Part shown: piece by piece, positions 43,694-51,938 of the stretch
Numbering within the stretch: the stretch's first letter is position 1
How the letters are laid out: every line of letters begins with the position of its first letter
Assembly (NCBI RefSeq): GCF_008711175.1
Contig: NZ_VWNF01000002.1
Span: 33,767-97,766 of the forward strand
Direction of reading: 5' to 3'
DNA: 64,000 bases
DNA from: Nesterenkonia ebinurensis
Lineage (GTDB): Bacteria > Actinomycetota > Actinomycetes > Actinomycetales > Micrococcaceae
Position numbers and translations under genes: made by a program
Notes under the pieces: model-generated
The model's database searches: none
Seen by the model: the letters and a program-made list of their open reading frames with translations, nothing else
Told to the model about the DNA's origin: nothing

Positions 43694-44311
43694 CTACTTT
43701 GTGCTGCCTGCTCGGCTCTTCGAGGGTTTGTGCCAGATAAGGGAGTACCTCCACAGCGGCAGTTGTTTCCACTCTGCTCCTGGAAGCACTTTCTGCGTAG
43801 CCGTCTTGACCTCAGAGTAGGTGTGGGCAGGTGGATAGCTGGTCGGGGCAGTGTGCTCCCAATAGCCCCGCCGCCGTGACAACCATTGATGCTGCACTGC
43901 TCCCAATAGATGAACTGTCTTCTCTCGGAGGCTTGTGGCTTGGGCCATCCCGATGACCGCTATATATCCGTCTGGAGATGTGAGTTCGACTAGACGGTGC
44001 AAAGAGTCCTCCAGGTCGGGCAGGTGGTGCAGGGTAGAGACCGAGGTTACGAGGTCGAAAGTGCGATCAAAGCTGTATGTCATGAAGTCTCCCTGGATCC
44101 ACTGAACATCGCTGCATTCAGTGCGAGCCGACTCTAGGACATCTTGATCTATGTCGATTCCCACAACGTCTGGAACCTTCTTGGTGAGATCTGCGGCGAG
44201 CAGACCATTGCCTGTGCCCACATCGAGGGCTGAGTGTGCATGTGGGGGTACGACATCGAGAAGCAGGGGATGGTAGTGGATGTTGTGGTTCCACCGGCAC
44301 TTAGTGGTCAC
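43694..44311 (-). CDS. SAM-dependent methyltransferase
   Basis: A 205-residue class I methyltransferase. SAM-binding motif I is ALDVGTGNGLLAADL, the acidic loop is VVGIDIDQDV, and VQWIQGDFM and FDLVTSVSTLHHLPDLE follow. The N-terminal WNHNIHYHPLLLDVVP is typical of small uncharacterised methyltransferases. The substrate is unknown. GTG 44311 is used. It is divergent from the MFS gene. Confidence 0.85.
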   Translation of the reverse strand: MTTKCRWNHNIHYHPLLLDVVPPHAHSALDVGTGNGLLAADLTKKVPDVVGIDIDQDVLESARTECSDVQWIQGDFMTYSFDRTFDLVTSVSTLHHLPDLEDSLHRLVELTSPDGYIAVIGMAQATSLREKTVHLLGAVQHQWLSRRRGYWEHTAPTSYPPAHTYSEVKTATQKVLPGAEWKQLPLWRYSLIWHKPSKSRAGSTK

Positions 44312-44571
44312 CTTCGGAAGCCGCCTTCTGAATTGTTGGTGGATTCTGAACCGATAGTCAATCAGGTTTTGGCGACGAAGGTGCTGGACTTGGCTGGGAA
44401 ATGACTATAGAGCAATGCATCGACACCTTTGTCGGGTCTTCTCTCGAGGGTGTTAACGCGGGAGCTGACCCCTGATTGCTCGCACCTGCTAGTCTCAATA
44501 AGTAGGCTCTCGCCGTGCGGCAGATGGGTCTCGTGTGGGAGTTCGGCTCCCGGGTGGGTGGGCATACTCAT
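44312..44571. other. Spacer between methyltransferase and MFS genes
   Basis: The 260-base divergent spacer carries a ribosome site (GGAGG, 44572-44576) at its right end and CATACT (44563-44568) as a possible -10. No gene or relic could be identified. Confidence 0.4.
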
Positions 44572-44582
44572 GGAGGTATGCC

Positions 44583-45770
44583 ATGTTCCGAGCCTACTTA
44601 CACATTTTGGGCACCCCGCATGTTCGGTCCCGTCTTGCGGCTGTTTTTCTTAGTTCGATGCCGCTGGGGATGCTCTCCCTGGCCATCGTGCTCTGCGTTC
44701 AAGGCTGGACTGGAGAATTACGCGCGGCCGGTGTACTCAGTGGCCTCTTCGGAGCCGGTAACGCTGCGGGGCTCAGCATTCAAGGGCCACTCATTGACAG
44801 ATATGGTGCACACAAAGTTGTCCTGACACTTGGCAGTGCCTGCACTCTGACTCTGTTTGGCTTTGTCGCATTAGGAGCTCTTGACGCTCCGTTGTGGAGC
44901 ACAGCAGCAGTGGTTACAGCAGCTGGAGTCTCAGTCCCCGCGATCACTACGGCAGTCAGGTCTTGGCTCCCAGAAGTGTTCTCGGAGGATACTGTTCGCG
45001 CAACGTCCTATGCTCTGCTATCCGCATTGTTCCGAGGAGCCGTGACCATAGGTCCACTGCTGGTATCAGCTTCGATGCTTCTGTATGGAGCCGAGATTGC
45101 TGTGATGCTCGCTGCTGGTCTGATCCTTGTCGCTACCGGCATATTTTCGTTCCTTGGGCGGAGAGGGATTCAGAGGGAAGCTGCTCCGATGACAGGAGAG
45201 CCGCGTCCCAGATTCTCTCTTTCTCCGGGGTTGTGGACTCTTCTCGTCTCCGCTGGGCTGCTTGGGTTCGCTGTCGGAGTGACCGCTGTTGCCATTCCAG
45301 GAGTCATGACCTCAGCTGGTGTCGCTGCTATGGCCGGAGTGGCGTTCGGCGCTCTTGCCTTCGGTGAGATGCTTGCTGCCCTGGGGTTCGGTGCACGCAC
45401 GTGGCGTGGACAGAGGCCTACTCAGCTGCTGGTTTCGCAGTCTATGGTTGTGATCATCGCAGTGCTCATTTTTGTGATCGCAGCACAGCCTTGGTTTCTG
45501 GTCCTCGTGATGTTCATAGCAGGAGCAATGCGAGCACCTGTGTCGATTCTGCAGTCGTCCTTACTGGATGAGGTGATGCCGAAGGGTCACCTAGCCCGGA
45601 GCTACTCTGCATTAGTGGCAGTGACACTTATATCGCACTCTGTCGGGAGCGCATCGGCAGGACTGCTAGCCGATCACATCGGTGCACATGCCGTGCTGTT
45701 GGTCCCGGTCTTAGCTCTGGCACTGGGAAGCATCTGGATCGCAGCGAGGTACAGCACGCTTCGAGCCTGA
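44583..45770 (+). CDS. MFS transporter
   Basis: A 395-residue membrane protein with 12 predicted helices. Between helices 2 and 3 lies the MFS motif A-like GPLIDRYGAHKVVL. Drug or metabolite export is likely, by family analogy. ATG 44583 has GGAGG six bases upstream; an extension to 44535 is unlikely because it precedes that site. It is transcribed away from the methyltransferase gene. Confidence 0.88.
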   Translation: MFRAYLHILGTPHVRSRLAAVFLSSMPLGMLSLAIVLCVQGWTGELRAAGVLSGLFGAGNAAGLSIQGPLIDRYGAHKVVLTLGSACTLTLFGFVALGALDAPLWSTAAVVTAAGVSVPAITTAVRSWLPEVFSEDTVRATSYALLSALFRGAVTIGPLLVSASMLLYGAEIAVMLAAGLILVATGIFSFLGRRGIQREAAPMTGEPRPRFSLSPGLWTLLVSAGLLGFAVGVTAVAIPGVMTSAGVAAMAGVAFGALAFGEMLAALGFGARTWRGQRPTQLLVSQSMVVIIAVLIFVIAAQPWFLVLVMFIAGAMRAPVSILQSSLLDEVMPKGHLARSYSALVAVTLISHSVGSASAGLLADHIGAHAVLLVPVLALALGSIWIAARYSTLRA

Positions 45771-45939
45771 GACTCTCGCTGTATCAGTCCTTGGGCTGTG
45801 AGTCGGAAGACTAGGCGGCTGGGATGTTCTGATTCGGCGATGAGTTTTTCGCCATGGGGATACGGTTAAGGGCATGTTTGCAGTAGATGTGAGTCGTTTT
45901 CCCTGAGTTTCAGCGTTGCGACTAGATATGGCACTGGAT

Positions 45940-45967
45940 ACTGACTAGTCAGTGATTGATGTATAGT
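45940..45967 (+). promoter_or_regulatory. Promoter and 14-bp palindrome of the arsR-like gene
   Basis: ACTGACTAGTCAGT (45940-45953) is a perfect palindrome. TATAGT (45962-45967) ends six bases before GTG 45974. TAGTCAGT recurs over the hexamer. The layout suits autorepression by the ArsR-type protein. Confidence 0.65.
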
Positions 45968-45973
45968 CAGTGT

Positions 45974-46336
45974 GTGCTGACTATTGCTTCTCGTCTTGAT
46001 GTCATGAACCGTTTAGGCCGTGCGATGGCTGATCCCACTCGCTCTCGGATTCTGCTGTCCTTGCTTGAGTCACCGGGGTACCCTGCGCGTTTGGCTCGAG
46101 AGCTGGGCCTGAGCCGTACCAATGTATCGAATCATCTTGCGTGTTTGAGGGACTGCGGGATCGTGGTCGCTGAACCAGAGGGGCGCCAGACAAGGTATGA
46201 GATCGCCGATGCGCATCTGGCTCAGGCGCTCAACGTCCTGGTTGAAACCACTTTGGCTGTCGATGAGGCCGCAGCTTGTGTCGACCCCTCCTGCCCAGTT
46301 CCGGGTTGCTGCGAAGACCAGGACTCTCCGGCGTGA
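45974..46336 (+). CDS. ArsR/SmtB-family metal-sensing repressor (CmtR-like)
   Basis: A 120-residue winged-helix repressor. The DNA-recognition helix is LSRTNVSNHLACLRDCG and the wing contains GRQTRYEIAD. The C-terminal cysteines (AAACVDPSCPVPGCCE) together with C in LRDCG resemble the CmtR-type Cd/Pb site. It overlaps the downstream CDF gene by four bases (GTGA), so a metal-responsive efflux operon is likely. GTG 45974 is leaderless; ATG 45959 would overlap the -10 element. Confidence 0.9.
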   Translation: MLTIASRLDVMNRLGRAMADPTRSRILLSLLESPGYPARLARELGLSRTNVSNHLACLRDCGIVVAEPEGRQTRYEIADAHLAQALNVLVETTLAVDEAAACVDPSCPVPGCCEDQDSPA

Positions 46337-47004
46337 GTCGGAGTGAAGCCTCTGCTTCTGAGGTCTCTGCTGGGCGAAGAGCTCGGCTTCACCGACGAGT
46401 GCGGTTCATCGTCGCTTTCACGATTTCCTATAACGTCATTGAAGCGATTGTTGCTATCGGAGCAGGGGCTGCGGCAGGTTCAGCCGCACTGATCGGTTTC
46501 GGACTGGACTCAGTGATTGAAGTTCTCTCAGCTGTAGCAGTGGCATGGCAATTTACCCGTAAGGATCCTGAGAAGTGGGAGAAGCCCACCGTCCGTGTCA
46601 TTGGGGTCGCTTTCTTCCTCTTGGCGGCCTACGTGACGTTCGAGGCTATCCTGACGCTGACTGGCGTGGAGGAAGTGGATCACAGCCCCATCGGGATCGG
46701 GATCGCTGCTTTAAGCCTGATCGTCATGCCGGTTCTTGCATGGTTTGAGTTCAGGACCGGAGAGGAACTCGGCTCTGCCAGTGTTAAAGCTGATGCCAAG
46801 CAGCTGCTGCTATGTGTTTACCTCTCCGGTGCTGTGCTCCTTGGGCTGCTGCTGAACAGTCTGCTGGGCTGGATGTGGGCGGATTCTATTGCCGCACTGG
46901 TGATCGCTGCTCTTGCTGTTCGTGAGGGCATAGAAGCCTGGAGTGGCGACCTCGAGTCTCCGACTGAAGTTCTTCACGATCTGAACGAGACCACCGAAAG
47001 GTAA
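46333..47004 (+). CDS. Cation diffusion facilitator-like transporter
   Basis: A 223-residue membrane protein with about six helices related to the CDF family. The GFGLDSVIEVLSA segment and VKADAKQLLLCVYLSGAVL carry acidic residues at usual metal positions. The long cytoplasmic C-terminal domain of classical CDF proteins is missing. GTG 46333 overlaps the arsR-type stop. It would export the metal sensed by its repressor. Substrate is inferred. Confidence 0.88.
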   Translation: MSRSEASASEVSAGRRARLHRRVRFIVAFTISYNVIEAIVAIGAGAAAGSAALIGFGLDSVIEVLSAVAVAWQFTRKDPEKWEKPTVRVIGVAFFLLAAYVTFEAILTLTGVEEVDHSPIGIGIAALSLIVMPVLAWFEFRTGEELGSASVKADAKQLLLCVYLSGAVLLGLLLNSLLGWMWADSIAALVIAALAVREGIEAWSGDLESPTEVLHDLNETTER

Positions 47005-47011
47005 GAACGAC

Positions 47012-47476
47012 ATGAATCTCAAGCAGGTGCACATTCCCCCAGCCGTGGTGCTCGCTGCGGCAGGAGGTGCTCAACTCCTTGTTCCGAAGAAGCCGGTTCG
47101 CCTGTTCAGGGGAGTCGGTGCAGCGATCATGGGTGTTGCTTCCGCTGGGATGCTGGGAGCATCTATCTCTCGGTTTCGCCAGCATGAAACCACTGTCAAC
47201 CCGGTGAACCCGGAGCAGGCTTCTGCGCTGGTGACAGACGGTCCCAATGCGATCAGCAGGAATCCAATGTATTTGGGGATGACCGGACTGCTCTGTGCAC
47301 ATGCTCTCTGGCGCGGAACATGGAGATCAGTCTTCCCCGCAGCACTGTTCTATGGGTGGATAGACCGTGTACAGATACCACCAGAGGAGAACGCCCTGGA
47401 GGAACACTTCGGTCAGTCATACCGGGACTATCGGTCTGGTGTTCCAAGGTGGATTGGGGTAGTGAAATCCTCATGA
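47012..47476 (+). CDS. Isoprenylcysteine methyltransferase-like membrane protein
   Basis: A 154-residue membrane protein of the ICMT/PEMT group. The C-terminal block GPNAISRNPMYLGMTGLLCA, followed by ENALEEHFGQSYRDYRSGVP RWIG, is the SAM-binding signature. It starts eight bases after the CDF gene and completes an ArsR-CDF-ICMT operon. Small ICMT-like proteins beside metal efflux genes are common, but their role is unclear. Confidence 0.85.
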   Translation: MNLKQVHIPPAVVLAAAGGAQLLVPKKPVRLFRGVGAAIMGVASAGMLGASISRFRQHETTVNPVNPEQASALVTDGPNAISRNPMYLGMTGLLCAHALWRGTWRSVFPAALFYGWIDRVQIPPEENALEEHFGQSYRDYRSGVPRWIGVVKSS

Positions 47477-47589
47477 CTTCGGCTGGCCATGGAAGCGCAG
47501 CGCACCCCAGCTCTGTTCTCGCTGATGGCTTGTGGCCATGTCTACTGCAGGCAAAAGGAAGCCGCCCTAGGCAGCTGTAGGCTCGGACT

Positions 47590-48603
47590 ATGGTTGCGGT
47601 TCATGTTGTCGGTGGTGGTGTTGCGGGACTGACGATCGCTTCTCTTCTCCCTTCTGATTGGGGTGTGCATCTCTACGAACCACGGTGGGATGAACGCAGA
47701 GTTCCCACACTCTTCGGTATCTACCCGGATGGTCAGGCTGTGCTTGACCAGGTAGGTGTGCTCTCCGATCTCACCGAGGAGTCGATTCCAGTGGGGGAGG
47801 GACGAATCTTCTCCGGTGACGGGACGCTGTTGACCTCGATGAAGTTGGCTGAGGTGCGGATGGTCCCCCACACCACTCTTATCGACCTGCTCCAGAGGCA
47901 TCTTCCCTCACATGTCACCGTGCACCGGGAGGAAGTTTCAGGTCCTACAGCGCTGCAGGCAGGTGCAGAGACCATCGTTGTCGGTGCAGATGGTGTGCAC
48001 AGTGAGGTCCGGAAGAGCTATTGGGGCTCTTCTGCCCATGCGCGAAAGCTCAATGTCACCGTCGTCCGTGGAGTTACTGAGACTGGTCCAAGACTGGAGG
48101 GGCTTGATGGGTATTGGGCAGCCGGTGGACTGTTCGGCATGACGCCGAGACCTGGAGGCGGAATTAATTGGTTCGCCACAGTTCCTCAAGAACACTTTGA
48201 GACCAGGCAGGTTGCTCTTGAGACGCTGAGCCGCAGATGGAGTGAGGCACCTGAGGCCCTGCATGAAGTTCTAAGGCATGCTGATCCGGCGCTAACATTG
48301 GTCAACGAACTTTGGGAAGCGCGGTTCACCCGAAAGCTCCATCGTGAGCATGCGGTGTTGGTCGGGGATGCTGCCCATGCGATGGCCCCGAACGTCGCTC
48401 GTGGTGCCAACGAAGCTTTGCTGGATGCTCAAGAACTGGCGGAGGCGTTGGCAAAGTATCCACCAGGGAAGGCATTTCAGGTCTACCAACGGAAGCGTCA
48501 CCTGCGCACTCAGGGAATGAAAATAGTCTCCCGTATGGTGCACCGCATGTCCTCGACCCGGCGAGAGGGGTTCAGGAACCGTGTATTGACACTTCTTCCG
48601 TGA
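47590..48603 (+). CDS. FAD-dependent monooxygenase
   Basis: A 337-residue PHBH-fold flavoprotein. It shows the N-terminal FAD motif VVGGGVAGLTIASLL, the middle motif VVGADGVHSEVRK (DG motif), and the second FAD motif VLVGDAAHAMAPNVARGANE. It would hydroxylate or oxidise small hydrophobic substrates using NAD(P)H; the substrate is unknown. TAGGCT ends six bases before ATG 47590, indicating a leaderless mRNA. Confidence 0.9.
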   Translation: MVAVHVVGGGVAGLTIASLLPSDWGVHLYEPRWDERRVPTLFGIYPDGQAVLDQVGVLSDLTEESIPVGEGRIFSGDGTLLTSMKLAEVRMVPHTTLIDLLQRHLPSHVTVHREEVSGPTALQAGAETIVVGADGVHSEVRKSYWGSSAHARKLNVTVVRGVTETGPRLEGLDGYWAAGGLFGMTPRPGGGINWFATVPQEHFETRQVALETLSRRWSEAPEALHEVLRHADPALTLVNELWEARFTRKLHREHAVLVGDAAHAMAPNVARGANEALLDAQELAEALAKYPPGKAFQVYQRKRHLRTQGMKIVSRMVHRMSSTRREGFRNRVLTLLP

Positions 48604-48748
48604 GACAGGTCTATGGCAGCCGAAAGCCTCCAAGAAGCAGCCCAGCGTCGTACCAGCAGAGCCTATTCCACCTGGTTCCTGATAGGTGGCCATTTATCGC
48701 GTTGGTGTGAAAGTCGCTCGCTGCCAGTTGGGGGCGTACTAGTGAGGC

Positions 48749-48966
48749 ATGGCCGAGCAGGAGCTTTTGAGAGGGTCCAGCAGCTGGACAACGCGCAGAA
48801 GCGAGAGCTGGCTTATGCTCTGTTTGATGAGGTGAACGGCGACAAGGTCGTCACCTCGTATGAGGCCGCTGTTATCGATGAGCGGTTGGCGGATCTGGAA
48901 GCCAACCCCGACGATGAAATGTCTTCGGAAGAGTTCTGGAAGCGCATTCATAGCAAACTCAGATAA
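48749..48966 (+). pseudogene. Orphan addiction-module antitoxin with a frameshift
   Basis: ATG 48749 begins MAEQELL, but the body, ERVQQLDNAQKRELAYALFD, followed by YEAAVIDERLADLEANPDDE and SSEEFWKRI, is in the next frame. Restoring one G in CTTTTGAGAGG joins them into a 72-residue protein of the TIGR02574 antitoxin type. No RelE-type toxin follows; the next gene is a transporter. A start further upstream (ATG 48613) would keep one frame but adds unrelated residues. A functional truncated antitoxin is possible. Confidence 0.65.
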
Positions 48967-49059
48967 GCTACACTGTCCCGCCCCGAGCATTGATAAGCTG
49001 AGGGGCACGTGAGATCGACGGCCAGTGGCACCACCCCCTGCATCGAGGATTGATACCCC

Positions 49060-50460
49060 ATGCCGGATCTGATCCGAAAAGACGTCACTGAATCACCAAA
49101 GGGGCCTCAACGGTTCCGGTGGTACCTGCCCGCTTTGGTATGGATGGTGTCATCCACCGGTTCGGGGACAGTGCTGTTCACTCCTCGTGTGGGTTCCCAG
49201 TACGGCTACGAGATGCTCTGGACAGCGCTGATCGCGATCACCTTCATGTGGGTGCTGATCAACGAAGTCGGCCGCTACACCGTGGTCACCGGGCGGAGCA
49301 TCCTCACCGGCTATCACGACGTTCCCGGCCCCAGTAAATGGCCGGTCTGGCTGGTGCTGGTCCCGGGGCTGGCTGCTGGAGTCTCGGTCATCGCCGGGGT
49401 CGCCGCGCTGGCCGGCAGCGCGGCCATGGTGGTGCTGCCGGGGAGCCACCTCGTCTACGGCACCATCATCCTGATCGGCTCAGCAGTGCTGGTGCTGGTA
49501 GGGCGCTACGGGGGTGTGGAGAAGGTCACCGCACTGGTGGGGGGTGTCCTGATGGCGGGCATCGTGACCACCGCGATTGTGGTGGGGCCCAATCTGGAAG
49601 AAGTCGGAGCTGGGCTGATTCCCCGTGTGCCCTCCGATATGGACTGGCAGTTCTTCATGCCGTGGCTGGGGTTCATCCTCGCCGGCTCCGGCGGCATCCT
49701 CTGGTTCTCCTACTGGATTGCCGCCCGTGGCTTCGGTGGCTCCGACCTTGATGCCGAGGGGAAAGATGAGTTCACCGAGACGTGGGATCCAGAGACAGAA
49801 GCAGAACGCGACGACGATCGCCTCGGCAGACTGCGGTCCTGGACGCGCATGATGAGCCAGACGGCGTTGATCGGCGTGGTCACCGGCGGCGTTGTGCTCA
49901 TCTCGTTCCTGGTGCTGGGCGCAGAGTTACTGCGGCCGGAGGGGATCATGCCTGAGGGCAGTGATGTCGCAGAAGACCTTGCCCTTCTCCTCTCCGATGT
50001 GTGGGGCGCTCCTGGGTTCTGGTTCTTGATCGTCTGCGTCATCTTGGCACTGTGGGGGACCGTGCTCTCCAATCAGGATGGATGGCCGCGCACCTTTGCG
50101 GATGCGCTCCTGCTGCTCCAGAGGAAAGCCTCCGACCACGAGTCCGGACTGCGCGCGAAGTTCCGTCACCGCACCTTCCTGTACCGAGGAGCCGTCATCA
50201 TCGCGGTCACTGCCGCCCCGCTGGCCGTGCTGTGGGTGGTGCAGGACCCTGTCGACATCCTGGGGATCGGCGGGATCGTCACCGCCGTTCACACCCCGGT
50301 GTTCGTGGCGCTGACTCTTTACATCAATCACAAACACCTACCGAAGAAGCTCGCACCGGGGAAGGTGGTCACCACCATGATGGTGCTGGCCGGAGTGTTC
50401 TACACCGGCTTCGCTCTCCTGTTCTTCGCCGACCTGGCGGGGATCCCAGTCCTCACCTGA
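49060..50460 (+). CDS. Nramp-related transporter lacking canonical metal motifs
   Basis: A 466-residue membrane protein with about 11 helices and an Nramp-like fold. The first-helix metal motif DPGN is replaced by STGSGTVLFTPRVGSQ, and the helix-6 MPH motif is absent (AGSGGILWFSYWIAARGF). This places it among non-canonical Nramp relatives, which may carry other ions or substrates. A long acidic loop (DLDAEGKDEFTETWDPETEA) follows. GC and codon use match the core genome, in contrast to the genes just before it. Confidence 0.75.
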   Translation: MPDLIRKDVTESPKGPQRFRWYLPALVWMVSSTGSGTVLFTPRVGSQYGYEMLWTALIAITFMWVLINEVGRYTVVTGRSILTGYHDVPGPSKWPVWLVLVPGLAAGVSVIAGVAALAGSAAMVVLPGSHLVYGTIILIGSAVLVLVGRYGGVEKVTALVGGVLMAGIVTTAIVVGPNLEEVGAGLIPRVPSDMDWQFFMPWLGFILAGSGGILWFSYWIAARGFGGSDLDAEGKDEFTETWDPETEAERDDDRLGRLRSWTRMMSQTALIGVVTGGVVLISFLVLGAELLRPEGIMPEGSDVAEDLALLLSDVWGAPGFWFLIVCVILALWGTVLSNQDGWPRTFADALLLLQRKASDHESGLRAKFRHRTFLYRGAVIIAVTAAPLAVLWVVQDPVDILGIGGIVTAVHTPVFVALTLYINHKHLPKKLAPGKVVTTMMVLAGVFYTGFALLFFADLAGIPVLT

Positions 50461-50555
50461 ACATCCAGAATGAGGAGCCCAGTCTCAACGCTGATCTGCA
50501 CCAGCCATCCGAGTCATCGATCTGGCCCACTTCGCTGCCATGTCCGCTGCACTTT

Positions 50556-50700
50556 CCGGACCCGTTCTCACCGATCAGTCCGACCAATTCGTCGCCTGTG
50601 ACAGTGAAAGAGATATCAGTGAGGACACGATGGTCTCCGAACGAGTGGGAGATCCCAGAGATGCGCAGATGAGAAGCAGCGACGTGTGCTCCGCACTGAA
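50556..50700 (-). pseudogene. N-terminal fragment of an ABC-F gene
   Basis: On the minus strand the sequence reads SHLRISGISHSFGDHRVLTD and ISFTVTGDELVGLIGENGSG, then ends. It matches residues 11-50 of the ABC-F protein at 30695-32449 (SHLKVSRVSHSFGNHRVLTD). No start codon is obvious and the rest of the gene is missing. It is the remnant of a sister resistance gene. The DNA around it (50461-50555 and 50701-50828) holds no gene. Confidence 0.75.
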
Positions 50701-50828
50701 GTCCATGAAGTGCAGTACGGGCGCTGAGCTGGTTACCTCTTCTTAGCAGTTGCTCCCCGCGCCCTGGAAATCGATACGCAAGTAGTGGCAGGATAGAGGC
50801 ACACTCACCACATCTGGGAGATTCAACG

Positions 50829-51872
50829 ATGAAAGCTCTTCAGTACGTTACGGTCGGACAGCCTCCTGAAGTACGCGAGGTGCCCACACCTGAACCTGGG
50901 CCTGGGGAAGTGCGGTTGAGGATCACAGCCGCCGGGGCCTGCCACTCGGACAGCTTCGTCATGAGCCTGAGTGAGGACCAGTATTCCGCCTTCGGGTACC
51001 CATTGCCGATGACGCTCGGTCACGAAGGCGTCGGAGTGGTTGATGCGCTCGGTGAAGGGGCCAAGGGGATTGAACTCGGGGAGGCCGTCGCGGTCTATGG
51101 CCCTCAGGGCTGCGGAAGATGCCACGCCTGCGCACAGGGCGTCGAGAACTACTGTCCGCACGCTGCCAGTCGCGGGATTCACCCACCAGGGCTCGGCACG
51201 GACGGGGCGATGGCGGAATACATGATCGTGAGTGATCCGCGTCTTCTCATTCCCCTCGGTGATCTCGATCCGGTGGAGAGCGTGGCACTGACCGACGCCG
51301 GCCTGACTCCCTACCACTCCATCGTCGGATCCTTGGACCTCTTGGTCCCGGGAAGCACAGCGGTGGTCATCGGCGTCGGCGGACTCGGTCATATGGCTAT
51401 CCAACTCCTGAGAACGCTGACCTCCGCAACGGTGATCGCCCTGGACATCAGCGAAAGCAAACTGGACTTTGCCCGCGAAGTCGGAGCGCATCACGCTTTC
51501 CTCTCGGACGACAACGCTGCTCAACGCATAGCCGAGGCAGTAGGACCAGAGCCAGTCACCGCCGTCTTCGACTTCGTGACCAACGAACCTGTCCTGAAGA
51601 TCGCTTTATCGCTCAGCGGCCCCCGCACCGACCTGGTGCTGATAGGAGCTGGCTCAGTAGACACCGCAGTCGGCCTCTTGGGGCAGCCATTCGGCTCAAG
51701 GGTCCGCGCCCCCTACTGGGGCTCACGGCCTGAACTGATGGAAGTCCTAGAGCTCGCCCGCACAGGGCAGATCAGCGTCGACACTGAGCATTTCACGCTG
51801 GACCAAGCCCCAGAGGCCTACAGAAAACTGCATGCGGGAGAACTGCGCGGCAGGGCCGTGATCGTTCCATAG
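50829..51872 (+). CDS. Zinc-dependent alcohol dehydrogenase (MDR family)
   Basis: A 347-residue NAD(P)-dependent enzyme. Catalytic zinc ligands are in GACHSDSF and LGHEGVG. The structural zinc cysteines are in GPQGCGRCHACAQGVENYC. The nucleotide motif is VVIGVGGLGHMAIQLL with an acidic residue in VIALDIS that favours NAD. The reaction is oxidation of an alcohol or reduction of an aldehyde; the substrate is unknown. GGGAG precedes ATG 50829 by eight bases. The GAPDH gene follows after 66 bases. Confidence 0.92.
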   Translation: MKALQYVTVGQPPEVREVPTPEPGPGEVRLRITAAGACHSDSFVMSLSEDQYSAFGYPLPMTLGHEGVGVVDALGEGAKGIELGEAVAVYGPQGCGRCHACAQGVENYCPHAASRGIHPPGLGTDGAMAEYMIVSDPRLLIPLGDLDPVESVALTDAGLTPYHSIVGSLDLLVPGSTAVVIGVGGLGHMAIQLLRTLTSATVIALDISESKLDFAREVGAHHAFLSDDNAAQRIAEAVGPEPVTAVFDFVTNEPVLKIALSLSGPRTDLVLIGAGSVDTAVGLLGQPFGSRVRAPYWGSRPELMEVLELARTGQISVDTEHFTLDQAPEAYRKLHAGELRGRAVIVP

Positions 51873-51938
51873 TTCTCGCCAGCGCAGTCCCAGCGTGCTT
51901 GACAGTCAGATACGGAAAGATACGGAAGGAAGCATCAT

